Assembly (NCBI GenBank): GCA_023145955.1
Contig: JAGLDA010000114.1
Coordinates: forward strand, 1-7,122
From: Bacteroidales bacterium
Lineage (GTDB): Bacteria > Bacteroidota > Bacteroidia > Bacteroidales > UBA1556
Reading direction: 5' to 3'
DNA length: 7,122 nucleotides
Made by a program: the position numbers and the translations under genes. Positions 1 through 7,117 of the stretch are shown in pieces. The notes under the pieces are model-generated. The model was given only the letters and a program-made list of their open reading frames with translations. It was not told the origin of the DNA and did not search any database. The stretch's first letter is position 1; each line of letters starts with the position of its first letter.

Positions 1-72
1 GGCTAAGGAAGATATATAGATTGCAATGTTTCGCATTTTGTAAAAGTCTAAATTTTAATTAATTAGGATATT

Positions 73-103
73 ATATCAAGCTTTGATATTGTAGTTTCCT
101 ACA
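73..103. repeat. Two adjacent small hairpins in the 5' non-coding region
   Basis: Two perfect inverted repeats stand back to back. The first has 7-bp arms ATATCAA (73-79) and TTGATAT (83-89) around a 3-nt loop. The second has 5-bp arms TGTAG (90-94) and CTACA (99-103) around TTTC. Both are AT-rich and no T-run follows directly, so a strong intrinsic terminator is unlikely. They could end transcription of a gene lying left of the window or fold in a leader RNA. Chance is a real alternative in sequence this AT-rich. Confidence 0.3.
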
Positions 104-186
104 TTGCAAAGTAAAGAAAAAAACATAGACATATTTGTTCCATTTTGTTAATTTAATAATAATACTAATTATATTTTTATTCTTCA

Positions 187-194
187 TATATTTG
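187..194 (+). promoter_or_regulatory. Bacteroidota-type -7 promoter box (TATATTTG)
   Basis: TATATTTG matches the Bacteroidota primary sigma factor -7 consensus TAnnTTTG exactly and is followed by C, as is common in this phylum. No clear TTG/TTTG -33 element lies 19-21 nt upstream; the nearest TTTG (144-147) is too far away. The box would place a transcript start near position 201, about 27 nt before the TTG start of the first gene. It is the best candidate promoter for the 228-4040 gene run. Confidence 0.5.
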
Positions 195-227
195 CACATT
201 AACATATAATATTTCAATAAACTTATT

Positions 228-776
228 TTGGAAATAATAGAAAAAATAAAAAGCATTCTCAGAAAAAGGAAATCAAAGAGAATACTAGGAAATGGTAAGC
301 GTGTATTACATCTTAAAGAACTTAAGGATGTAAAATCTGTTGGGATTGTTTTTGATGCAAGCACAGAAGATCTTTATAGAAGAGCAGCGCATTTGGTTCG
401 CCATTTTGCTTCCATGCATAAGGAAGTGAGATCCATTGCTGTAACAAATACTGAAGTATTGCCTCCATATGTAGATAATACTCTATCTTTTAATTATATT
501 TTGAAAAAAGAAATAAATTGGATAGGGGTTCCTAAAAATAAATATGTAGATATTTTTATTCATAAAGATTTTGATTTGCTTATAAATCTTGATTTTAGTG
601 GCAATAAGAGTTTGGTATATATTGTAAATGCTTCTATAGCAAGTCTTAAAATGGGTATCAATAATGATGATAGTGAAATAGAGCTAGATTTTATGTTTGA
701 GGGAATAAAAGATAATGATTTAGGCGTATTCTTGAAAGAAATGCTGAAGTATTTAGAAATGATAAAAACTAAATAA
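228..776 (+). CDS. DUF6913-like conserved hypothetical protein
   Basis: This 182-aa soluble protein has no signal peptide or membrane segment. It starts with a very basic stretch (residues 6-25, many Lys/Arg). A segment with alternating hydrophobic residues follows (about 36-44, KSVGIVFDAS), then a central region and the motif FDLLINLD (115-122), and a C-terminal helical part. The pattern resembles the Bacteroidota family DUF6913, which I recall as often sitting beside dapA; this call is from memory of the family, not a search. No catalytic motif is visible and the function is unknown. The start is TTG: an in-frame stop lies at 207-209 and the first in-frame ATG is codon 63, which would remove the conserved-looking N-terminus. 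The stop codon is 1 nt from the dapA ATG, so the two genes are surely co-transcribed and probably translationally coupled. A role connected with dapA expression or the envelope is only inference. Confidence 0.8.
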   Translation: MEIIEKIKSILRKRKSKRILGNGKRVLHLKELKDVKSVGIVFDASTEDLYRRAAHLVRHFASMHKEVRSIAVTNTEVLPPYVDNTLSFNYILKKEINWIGVPKNKYVDIFIHKDFDLLINLDFSGNKSLVYIVNASIASLKMGINNDDSEIELDFMFEGIKDNDLGVFLKEMLKYLEMIKTK

Positions 777-777
777 T

Positions 778-1668
778 ATGAATAATATTTTTAAAGGTAC
801 TGGTGTTGCTCTAGTTACTCCATTTAATGCAAATTGTGGAATCGATTTTATTGCTTTGGATAGGCTTGTTAGAAAGGTAGTAAAAGGGAATGTAGATTTT
901 CTTTTGGCACTTGGAACTACTGCTGAGGCTGTTGCTATGAATTCTGAAGAGAAATCAGCAGTGGTAGCACAAATTATTGAAAGTAACGATGGTCAGCTGC
1001 CTATTCTCTTGGGAATGGGAGGTAATAATACAGCACAGTTGGTTAAAGATATTAAAGCTATAAATACCGAAGGTATTGATGGGTTATTGTCTGTTGCGCC
1101 ATATTATAATAAACCAAATCAGAAGGGTATATATCAGCATTTTAAAGAAGTATCTTACGCAACCAACTTGCCTATTATCCTATATAATGTTCCTGGTCGT
1201 ACTGCGAGTAATATTCTTCCCGAAACTGCTATTAAACTAGCAGAAGACTTTGAAAATATAGTGGCAATAAAAGAGGCTAGCGGTAGTATGGAACAAGTGA
1301 TGGAGTTAGTAAAATCATCGCCAAAGGGATTTAAAATATTTAGTGGAGAAGATGCTCTTACAATGCCTATGATGGCAGTGGGTGTACATGGTGTTATTTC
1401 GGTAATTGCAAATGCATATCCTAATACTATGAGCGAAATGGTGAATATTATGCTTAATAAAGGTGATATTGCTCGTGCCAAAAAGCTTCATTATGATATG
1501 CTCGATCTTATTAATGCAATTTTTGCCGATGGTAATCCTGCTGGAGTTAAATCACTTCTTGAATATAAAGGCGAAATGGTTAATTCCCTTCGCTTGCCTA
1601 TGGTTAAAGCGAATAGAGCCGTTAGTAATGAATTAAAACGGTTGGAAGATTTTACTAATTTGAGCTAG
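778..1668 (+). CDS. dapA: 4-hydroxy-tetrahydrodipicolinate synthase (DapA)
   Basis: This cytoplasmic enzyme condenses pyruvate with L-aspartate-4-semialdehyde. It is the first committed step towards meso-diaminopimelate for peptidoglycan and towards lysine. The 296-aa length is normal for the family and the (beta/alpha)8 aldolase fold is complete. Aligned by eye to E. coli DapA, the Schiff-base lysine is K165 (AIKEASG). The catalytic triad is T48 (GTTAE), Y136 (YNVPGRT) and Y110 (APYYNKP), and R141 is the substrate-carboxylate arginine. Alanine replaces the glycine of the usual GTTGE motif, which I recall as common in Bacteroidales. Residues matching the E. coli lysine-feedback site are partly changed: S56 for His53, K59 for His56 and Q87 for Glu84, while N83 keeps Asn80. 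The ATG is the natural family start, and the gene begins 1 nt after the preceding stop. Sialic-acid lyase and other family members are less likely given the DapA-type GTT and YNVPGRT motifs. Confidence 0.96.
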   Translation: MNNIFKGTGVALVTPFNANCGIDFIALDRLVRKVVKGNVDFLLALGTTAEAVAMNSEEKSAVVAQIIESNDGQLPILLGMGGNNTAQLVKDIKAINTEGIDGLLSVAPYYNKPNQKGIYQHFKEVSYATNLPIILYNVPGRTASNILPETAIKLAEDFENIVAIKEASGSMEQVMELVKSSPKGFKIFSGEDALTMPMMAVGVHGVISVIANAYPNTMSEMVNIMLNKGDIARAKKLHYDMLDLINAIFADGNPAGVKSLLEYKGEMVNSLRLPMVKANRAVSNELKRLEDFTNLS

Positions 1669-1708
1669 TTTATTATTGCCATTTAATTGTATTTTATAAT
1701 AATACTAT

Positions 1709-3385
1709 ATGCGTTATTTAATTATTTGTTTGCTAATAGTTCTGTCGATAAAAGTTGGTGCGCAAACTACAAATGAGCTTGAAATACAACTTAAAGAAAG
1801 GGGAGAGGTATATATAAGTATTTTGGAGCAAGAAGTGAAAGCCAATTATAAGCTTCTAAATAATTTTAGCTTTGATAAAAATGAAAATGGTCGTGTTTAT
1901 TATTATGGTAATAAAAGGGCTATTAGCTCTATAAAAGATAAATCTATAAACATACAATTAGAGCCAATTCCTTCCTTATTATATAATATTAAAATGTTAG
2001 AAAATACTGCAAAATTTTCTACCACTTGGGATGCATATCCTACATATAATCAGTATGATAGTTTAATGCATAAATTTGCAACTGACTATCCAAATTTATG
2101 TAAATTTCATACTTTAGGTAGCTTGAATAGCGGTAGAGAAATACTAGCATTGCAATTGGGCGATAGTGTGAATATAGATCAAAATGAACCCCAATTTTTG
2201 TATACATCAACTATGCATGGCGACGAAACGGTTGGTTATATAATCACTTTACGTCTAATTGAGTATTTGCTACAAAATTATAATACAAATACTCAAGTTA
2301 AGTATATAATGGATAATGTGGATATTTGGATAAATCCTCTTGCAAATCCCGATGGAACATATCATACAGGCAATAGCACAGTAAATGGTGCTATTAGGTA
2401 TAATGCGAATAATATAGACCTTAATAGAAACTACCCTGACCCAGAGGATGGTATGCATCCTGATGGCAATATTTATCAAGAAGAAACAGAAATATTTATG
2501 GATTTTGCTGATAGTATGCATTTTGTTATGTCGGCAAATTTGCATTCTGGTGCAGAGGTTATTAATTATCCTTGGGATACATGGTCGCAGCTGCCTGCAG
2601 ATAATGATTGGTGGATTTATGTATCAAAAATGTTTGCCGATACTGCTCAATATTATTCACCTAGTGGTTATATGACCAAATTTGGTAGCGGCTATACTAA
2701 TGGTTATCAGTGGTATTCTGTTTATGGTGGAAGGCAAGATTATATGAATTATTTTCACCACTGCCGAGAGTTTACAGTAGAACTATCAAACACAAAGTTG
2801 CTTCCTGAATCGCAATTACTTAATCATTGGAATTATATTTACCCATCAATGTTGAATTATTTAGAAGAGGCTACTTACGGGATAAAGGGTAGGGTAACGG
2901 ATTCTATAACAGGCTATGCGGTAAAGGCTAAAGTTGAGATATTAAATCATGATATAGACAGCTCGTTGGTTTATAGTAATGATTCGGGTTATTACCATAG
3001 GCCAATTTATACCGGTACATATAATGTGAAATATTCTGCCAATGGTTATAATAGCAAAACTGTGAATAATATAGTATGTAATATTGCTAGTGTTAAAATA
3101 GAGAATGTACAGTTATTACCCATAATTGAGGCTATAAATATAATTAATGATAATTCAATTATTCATATATATCCAAATCCTGTTTTTGATAAGGTAAAAA
3201 TATCTTCTCCAGTAAGTATTAGTAATATAATAATGTACGACGCTGTTGGTAGGTTGGTATATGAAAAAAAGAATATAAATATGAACAGTATTTTTATTGA
3301 GACATCTACATATAAATCAGGTATTTATTTTATAAGAATTGCTTTTAAATCGCAGTTAGTATATCGCAAAATTATTATCAAATAA
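1709..3385 (+). CDS. Secreted M14 zinc carboxypeptidase with T9SS sorting domain
   Basis: This 558-aa metallopeptidase probably acts at the cell surface or outside the cell. A Sec signal peptide covers residues 1-18 (hydrophobic core, likely cleavage VGA|QT). Residues 19-105 form a linker or propeptide-like region, and the M14 catalytic domain spans about 108-388. Zinc ligands are H170 and E173 (MHGDET) and H279 (NLHSGA). N239-R240 in DLNRNYPD match carboxypeptidase A Asn144-Arg145, Y336 matches Tyr248, and E358 (FTVELS) is the general base Glu270. A carboxypeptidase-regulatory-like beta-sandwich follows (about 390-470, GIKGRVTD). A type A T9SS C-terminal domain (about 483-558, with IYPNP at 487-491 and a basic end) follows it; such domains are normally removed by PorU during export and surface attachment. 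All catalytic residues are present, so the enzyme is predicted active; specificity cannot be read. It starts 40 nt after dapA with no Shine-Dalgarno, and ends 1 nt before the rhomboid gene. Confidence 0.93.
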   Translation: MRYLIICLLIVLSIKVGAQTTNELEIQLKERGEVYISILEQEVKANYKLLNNFSFDKNENGRVYYYGNKRAISSIKDKSINIQLEPIPSLLYNIKMLENTAKFSTTWDAYPTYNQYDSLMHKFATDYPNLCKFHTLGSLNSGREILALQLGDSVNIDQNEPQFLYTSTMHGDETVGYIITLRLIEYLLQNYNTNTQVKYIMDNVDIWINPLANPDGTYHTGNSTVNGAIRYNANNIDLNRNYPDPEDGMHPDGNIYQEETEIFMDFADSMHFVMSANLHSGAEVINYPWDTWSQLPADNDWWIYVSKMFADTAQYYSPSGYMTKFGSGYTNGYQWYSVYGGRQDYMNYFHHCREFTVELSNTKLLPESQLLNHWNYIYPSMLNYLEEATYGIKGRVTDSITGYAVKAKVEILNHDIDSSLVYSNDSGYYHRPIYTGTYNVKYSANGYNSKTVNNIVCNIASVKIENVQLLPIIEAINIINDNSIIHIYPNPVFDKVKISSPVSISNIIMYDAVGRLVYEKKNINMNSIFIETSTYKSGIYFIRIAFKSQLVYRKIIIK

Positions 3386-3386
3386 A

Positions 3387-4040
3387 TTGAAAGAGGAAAG
3401 AAATAAACTAATAAGATCCACTTATATTCCACTAATAATGCTATTATTTATGTATATAGCTATGTTTGTGCAGTGGTTTTTTGGAATTAGATTATATTTC
3501 TTTGGAGTTCATCCCTTGCATACCGATGGGCTTATTGGTATTATCACATCAGTTTTTATACATGGCGATTGGGGTCATTTATTTGGAAACACATTTCCTT
3601 TCTTTTTATTTTCTACAGCATTATTCTATTATTACCCACAGGTATCTAAAAAAGTTTTTTTTGGTATGTGGGTAGTCTCAGGGCTTTATCTGTGGTTATT
3701 TGCCAGAGGTGAATCTTGGCATATAGGAGCTAGTGGTTTGGTATATGCATTGGCAGTTTACCATTTGGTTGCAGCGGCATTACAACGAGAGATAAGGTTA
3801 GTATCATTTAGTATGCTTATAATATTTCTTTATGGTAGCATGATTTGGGGTTTCTTTCCTGAATTCTTTCCTGAAGAGCGCATCTCTTGGCAGGCGCATC
3901 TTACAGGGGCTGTAGTAGGTGCTGTATTTGCATTTTTCTTTCATCGTTATGCTCCAAAATCTAAGCAGTATTTCCAAGATGAAGATGATGACGAAATAAT
4001 AGACCCAGAGGACCCTCCTTATTGGATGAATAGCAACTAA
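3387..4040 (+). CDS. Rhomboid family intramembrane serine protease
   Basis: This 217-aa inner-membrane protease should cut transmembrane segments of other membrane proteins. Six membrane segments can be drawn (about 11-31, 48-58 leading into 66-82, 88-106, 114-134, 137-155, 170-186). The rhomboid signature is complete: H64 and N68 (HLFGN) match GlpG His150/Asn154, the nucleophile S116 lies in GASG, and H171 (HLTGAVVG) is the catalytic histidine. There is no N-terminal cytoplasmic domain. The C-terminal tail is strongly acidic (DEDDDEIIDPED, 198-209) and probably cytoplasmic. The TTG start at 3387 is preferred over the first in-frame ATG (3438) because the latter would cut into the first membrane helix. 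Its start lies 1 nt after the M14 stop, which suggests translational coupling. It is not recognisably a rhombosortase, and its neighbour carries a T9SS domain rather than a GlyGly-CTERM tail. The substrate is unknown. Confidence 0.9.
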   Translation: MKEERNKLIRSTYIPLIMLLFMYIAMFVQWFFGIRLYFFGVHPLHTDGLIGIITSVFIHGDWGHLFGNTFPFFLFSTALFYYYPQVSKKVFFGMWVVSGLYLWLFARGESWHIGASGLVYALAVYHLVAAALQREIRLVSFSMLIIFLYGSMIWGFFPEFFPEERISWQAHLTGAVVGAVFAFFFHRYAPKSKQYFQDEDDDEIIDPEDPPYWMNSN

Positions 4041-4519
4041 TTATAACATTAGTTTTACAGTTTTTCGTATAGGCTTTTATAATAATAATATTACAATTAA
4101 CATATTTGAATCATAGTTTTATCGTAATCGAGACTTATAATAAACGGGATTGATAGCAATCTGAACGGATTACATTTATAAAAAAAACATTAATAAATTG
4201 ATAATTATTAAACCCACAACAAATCCAGTAGTACCAAAATGTTATTTTATTACAGAAACAAAAAGCTCAAAAGTTTCGAAGCTGATAATAGAATAAAAAA
4301 AACTTTGATATTTCTATGAATAATTGATTTTTATTTGAATAGCTAAACTAATTTTTTTATTTAATACTAATTGCCTAGTTTTGTAGAACAATATATTACT
4401 ATTGAAATACATATGAACTGAATGTGACAATTATTAATTTTAATTTTACCCACAAGGTTATAATTAATAAAATAATATGTAACTCATATGACCGATAAAA
4501 ATATAAATATATAAAAATA
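4041..4519. other. 479-nt AT-rich intergenic region
   Basis: No convincing gene or structural RNA is visible on either strand. The stretch contains many A and T runs and several AT-only inverted repeats that are expected by chance. One less AT-rich patch (4143-4168) has the pentamer AACGG twice, 21 nt apart start to start, flanking a 5-bp hairpin GATTG-ATAG-CAATC (4148-4161). A -7-like box lies at 4376-4383. The heptamer CATATGA occurs twice near the 3' end. No clear intrinsic terminator follows the rhomboid gene. The region probably ends one transcription unit and holds the promoter and leader of the next. Confidence 0.6.
4376..4383 (+). promoter_or_regulatory. Candidate -7 promoter box (TAGTTTTG)
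   Basis: TAGTTTTG fits the Bacteroidota TAnnTTTG consensus exactly. A T-run (4352-4358) sits where the -33 TTTG would be but lacks the G. A transcript starting near 4390 would give a leader of about 130 nt before the patatin gene ATG at 4520. Other weaker boxes exist in this AT-rich stretch, so the assignment is tentative. Confidence 0.35.
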
Positions 4520-6814
4520 ATGAGATATTTATTCATAATATTAAGTTTAAGTTTTTCAATAAGTCTAATTTCTCAAGATTCGTTGATAAATTATTCTCAA
4601 AGAACATTTGAAGGAGAACGTCCGAAAATTGGCTTAGTATTAAGTGGTGGCGGTGCCAAAGGAACAGCCCATGTAGGAGTATTGAAAGTGCTTGATAGCT
4701 TAGGTATTACACCTGATTTTATTACAGGAACAAGCATGGGAAGCATTGTTGGTGGGTTATACTCAATTGGTTATACTGTTGAGGATTTGGAGAACCTAAC
4801 AAATTCCCTAGTTTGGAAAAAATACTTAACAAATATTACTCATTATCGTAGTATAAATATGGTAGAAAAGGAGGATTTTGTTAATTACTTTGAATTTCCT
4901 GTAAAACGCTGGAAGCCTAATTTGCCACAAGGAGCCATTAAAGGTCAAGATCTTGAATTGCTGTTTAACCAATTAACATCCTCTGTAGCTGGAGATACAA
5001 TTTTTGATAATTTTTATATTCCTTATCGTGCTGTAGCGGTAGATATTATTAAGGGAAAGCCCTATGTGTTTAGCTCTGGTAGTTTGTCCATGGCAATGCG
5101 TTCTAGTATGTCTATTCCTAGTATTATGAACCCTGTAGACTATAGAGGAATGCTCTTGGTGGATGGTGGGCTAATGGTTAATTTTCCTGTAGAAATATGT
5201 AGGAGTATGGGTGCTGATATTATAATAGGTGTATATACCGGAGCCGAATTAATGCCTAAAGAGAGGCTCAACTCTATGCTAGATATTATGAAGCAGAGTA
5301 GTTTTATTGCCAGTATTAATAATGCAGAGAACTCAAAGAAACTTGTTGATATTTATATCGAGCCATATCTTTCAGATAGAAGTGCTGCTAATTTTGATGA
5401 GAGTATACTGAATGTAGAGAGGGGATATGCTGCCGCAATTGATAATATTACGGAACTTCAAAAGCTAAAGAATTATCTTGATAAGTATCCTCAAAAAGCT
5501 ATTAAGGAAGTTGATATTTCTAAAAAAGTGTATATATCAAATAGTAATGTGGTATTTGAAGATGATAAGGCTAAATTATCCAAAATTATAGATAAAAACT
5601 TTGAACAATACAATAATGAAAAGCTTAATACTCAGAGTGTTGATAGTAGTATTCATTATTTGTATGGCACAAGGTTGTTTAAAAAATTAACCTATGATTT
5701 TTCTCCCTCCAAAATAGATAGTGGAGCAATACTGCAGTATAGAGTAAAGGAAGAGGATGATAAGCACTTACTACTTTCTGTGCAATACAAAACAGAAACC
5801 AAAATGGGTGTTAATATAGGTTTTAGATACCGAAATATAATATTTCCTGGTTCCAAAATTGAGGCTAAGTTTAGACTTTCAGAAAACCCTGGTGCTAAAG
5901 TTCAAGTATTCTCATATCTAAATAGTAATGTTAAAAATGGTATTGATGCATCCTATTATTATAGAACATACAAAATTCCATTTTATGCAGAAAAGGTGTT
6001 AGTTGGCAAATATTCTGCACATTATCATAAATGGAGTTCTGCATATCATCATTATAATAGTAGCGATGCCGACTTTAATTTTGGAATAGGGCATGAGCGA
6101 GTATATTATAATAAAATTATTGACTTAGAAACGTTTTCATACTCCAAAATTACTAATATTAGTACTCATATCAATTTGCAGTATGTGAGAAATACTCTTA
6201 ATAAAAAGTACTTTACCGATAAAGGTAGCTTATTCAATATTAACACTAAATTTTACCTACAAAACTATTTTGAATATTATTTGCCACAAGATACAGCATA
6301 TGTTGATTTGCCAGATTATGAAAAAGATACCCTTGGCATGGCTTTGAATGTAATGTTAAACTATAAAAGCTTTATCTCAATAGGAAAAAAGCTTGTTGTT
6401 ACTAATGATTTTGATGCATTTGTTGGTATGGGCAGTATTTATACCACTTGGGTAGGAGGCGTTAATCCTGATGAGGATTTTCAGCTACCATTTTGGGGAA
6501 TAATTGAAAATGGAATGGTAGAAGGCAATGGAATGATATATCGTATAGGACTTAGGTATAATTTCTTCAATAAGCTATATATTTCGGGAAAGGTAAATGG
6601 TGCTTTTTTTGCTGATGATATATTTGAGGTACTACTTAAGCCTGATGAGCCTGATGCCGAATTTTCTAGTATTTTTAGACTCGAAAATTATAAATTTGGT
6701 GGTGGATTACAGCTTTCGTATAATAGTGTAATTGGCCCTATAAGCTTCACCATAACAAAAAGTTCAGATTCGTCAGTTTTTTGGAGTCACCTACTTATAG
6801 GGTATAGGTTTTAG
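4520..6814 (+). CDS. Patatin-like phospholipase with POTRA and outer-membrane beta-barrel
   Basis: This 764-aa protein resembles the PlpD-type patatins (type Vd autotransporter architecture). Residues 1-19 are a Sec signal peptide (probable cleavage near SQ|DS). The patatin lipase domain spans about 36-240. It has the oxyanion loop GGGAKG (43-48), nucleophile S72 in GTSMG (70-74) and dyad aspartate D215 in VDGG, so the Ser-Asp dyad is intact. After a helical linker (about 245-330), one POTRA-like domain covers about 332-412. A BamA/Omp85-like 'surface antigen' barrel (about 415-764) ends in LLIGYRF, the C-terminal aromatic typical of outer-membrane proteins. It presumably hydrolyses acyl esters of phospholipids; whether the lipase faces the periplasm or the cell exterior is not decided by sequence. 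The leader before the ATG is A-rich with no Shine-Dalgarno, as usual in this phylum. The gene is separated from its neighbours by 479 nt upstream and about 195 nt downstream, so it is probably monocistronic. Confidence 0.92.
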   Translation: MRYLFIILSLSFSISLISQDSLINYSQRTFEGERPKIGLVLSGGGAKGTAHVGVLKVLDSLGITPDFITGTSMGSIVGGLYSIGYTVEDLENLTNSLVWKKYLTNITHYRSINMVEKEDFVNYFEFPVKRWKPNLPQGAIKGQDLELLFNQLTSSVAGDTIFDNFYIPYRAVAVDIIKGKPYVFSSGSLSMAMRSSMSIPSIMNPVDYRGMLLVDGGLMVNFPVEICRSMGADIIIGVYTGAELMPKERLNSMLDIMKQSSFIASINNAENSKKLVDIYIEPYLSDRSAANFDESILNVERGYAAAIDNITELQKLKNYLDKYPQKAIKEVDISKKVYISNSNVVFEDDKAKLSKIIDKNFEQYNNEKLNTQSVDSSIHYLYGTRLFKKLTYDFSPSKIDSGAILQYRVKEEDDKHLLLSVQYKTETKMGVNIGFRYRNIIFPGSKIEAKFRLSENPGAKVQVFSYLNSNVKNGIDASYYYRTYKIPFYAEKVLVGKYSAHYHKWSSAYHHYNSSDADFNFGIGHERVYYNKIIDLETFSYSKITNISTHINLQYVRNTLNKKYFTDKGSLFNINTKFYLQNYFEYYLPQDTAYVDLPDYEKDTLGMALNVMLNYKSFISIGKKLVVTNDFDAFVGMGSIYTTWVGGVNPDEDFQLPFWGIIENGMVEGNGMIYRIGLRYNFFNKLYISGKVNGAFFADDIFEVLLKPDEPDAEFSSIFRLENYKFGGGLQLSYNSVIGPISFTITKSSDSSVFWSHLLIGYRF

Positions 6815-6821
6815 TAATTAA

Positions 6822-6839
6822 TATATTTGCTAAGCAAAT
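6822..6839. repeat. Short palindrome overlapping a TATATTTG box
   Basis: ATTTGCT-A-AGCAAAT is a perfect inverted repeat (7-bp arms, 1-nt centre, 6825-6839), beginning 11 nt after the patatin stop. As RNA it would form a 6-bp stem with a TAA loop, too weak for a firm terminator call. Its left part overlaps TATATTTG (6822-6829), an exact -7 consensus. It may be a weak terminator, a protein-binding site, or chance. Confidence 0.3.
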
Positions 6840-6978
6840 TGCTCATTGTCGATAAGCTATTACTGCTACCTATTATTATTACTATGTAAAGTGTATTGTT
6901 AATAAGGATAAAGGGAGAGGAGGCTGTGTTTAATTTTCTTTGTTATATATAATTAGTAAAAAAGATTTAATAATTTAG

Positions 6979-6986
6979 TATCTTAG
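6979..6986 (+). promoter_or_regulatory. Candidate -7 box (TATCTTAG) before the last ORF
   Basis: TATCTTAG followed by C differs by one base from the common Bacteroidota form TAnnTTTG. It would start a transcript near 6993, about 17 nt before the ATG at 7010. No clear -33 element is seen. Confidence 0.3.
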
Positions 6987-7009
6987 CTGCTTAATAAATC
7001 ACATAAATT

Positions 7010-7117
7010 ATGAACAAACTATACTCAATACACTTAATTCCTCAATATCAATACAATAGCAAATATACAGGTGATAAGATATTGGATATATATGCACCAT
7101 GGGGTGCTATTACATAG
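7010..7117 (+). CDS. Possible 35-codon small ORF, unrecognised
   Basis: ATG at 7010 opens a 35-codon frame (begins MNKLYSIHLIPQYQ, ends YAPWGAIT) that stops with TAG at 7115-7117. It has no signal peptide, membrane segment or known motif. Support is limited to a promoter-like box a short distance upstream and an A-rich leader. It could be a genuine small protein, the start of a longer gene interrupted by a frameshift, or a chance frame. The two other forward frames are open from ATG 7092 and ATG 7099 to the window end, so a larger gene starting here cannot be excluded. I do not recognise it. Confidence 0.25.
   Translation: MNKLYSIHLIPQYQYNSKYTGDKILDIYAPWGAIT

Larger units (their letters stand above)
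6815..7009. other. Intergenic region after the patatin gene
   Basis: About 195 nt separate the patatin stop from the next possible ATG. I see a short palindrome (6825-6839), a purine-rich tract AGGGAGAGGAGG (6911-6922) that looks like a Shine-Dalgarno but leads only to an 8-codon GTG frame, and a promoter-like box near 6979. No strong terminator with a T-run is evident. Confidence 0.5.

Noticed and set aside
21..109. 9-bp inverted repeat TTGCAATGT (21-29) / ACATTGCAA (101-109)
   Set aside because: The arms are 71 nt apart and such a match is not surprising in AT-rich sequence; no transposase or target duplication is present.
71..364. Reverse-strand 97-codon open frame
   Set aside because: It overlaps the promoter and start of the DUF6913-like gene, and its composition (many Phe, Ile, Leu, Lys) is that of AT-rich antisense noise with no motif.
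1155..1481. Reverse-strand 108-codon open frame inside dapA
   Set aside because: It lies wholly antisense to a highly conserved enzyme with all active-site residues in frame; it is a shadow.
1709..1735. Possible lipoprotein signal using Cys7 of the M14 peptidase
   Set aside because: Cys7 lies inside the hydrophobic core too near the start and without a lipobox; a signal peptidase I site at VGA|Q fits better.
2270..2675. Overlapping open frames on both strands inside the M14 gene (2270-2545 minus, 2448-2675 plus)
   Set aside because: The M14 catalytic frame is intact through this stretch; the alternative translations show no recognisable motif.
3466..3675. 69-codon forward frame inside the rhomboid gene
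   Set aside because: It is out of frame with the conserved rhomboid H64/N68 region and is a frame shadow.
4239..4319. 26-codon ORF in the 479-nt intergenic region
   Set aside because: It has no Shine-Dalgarno, promoter or recognisable product, and is of a length expected by chance.
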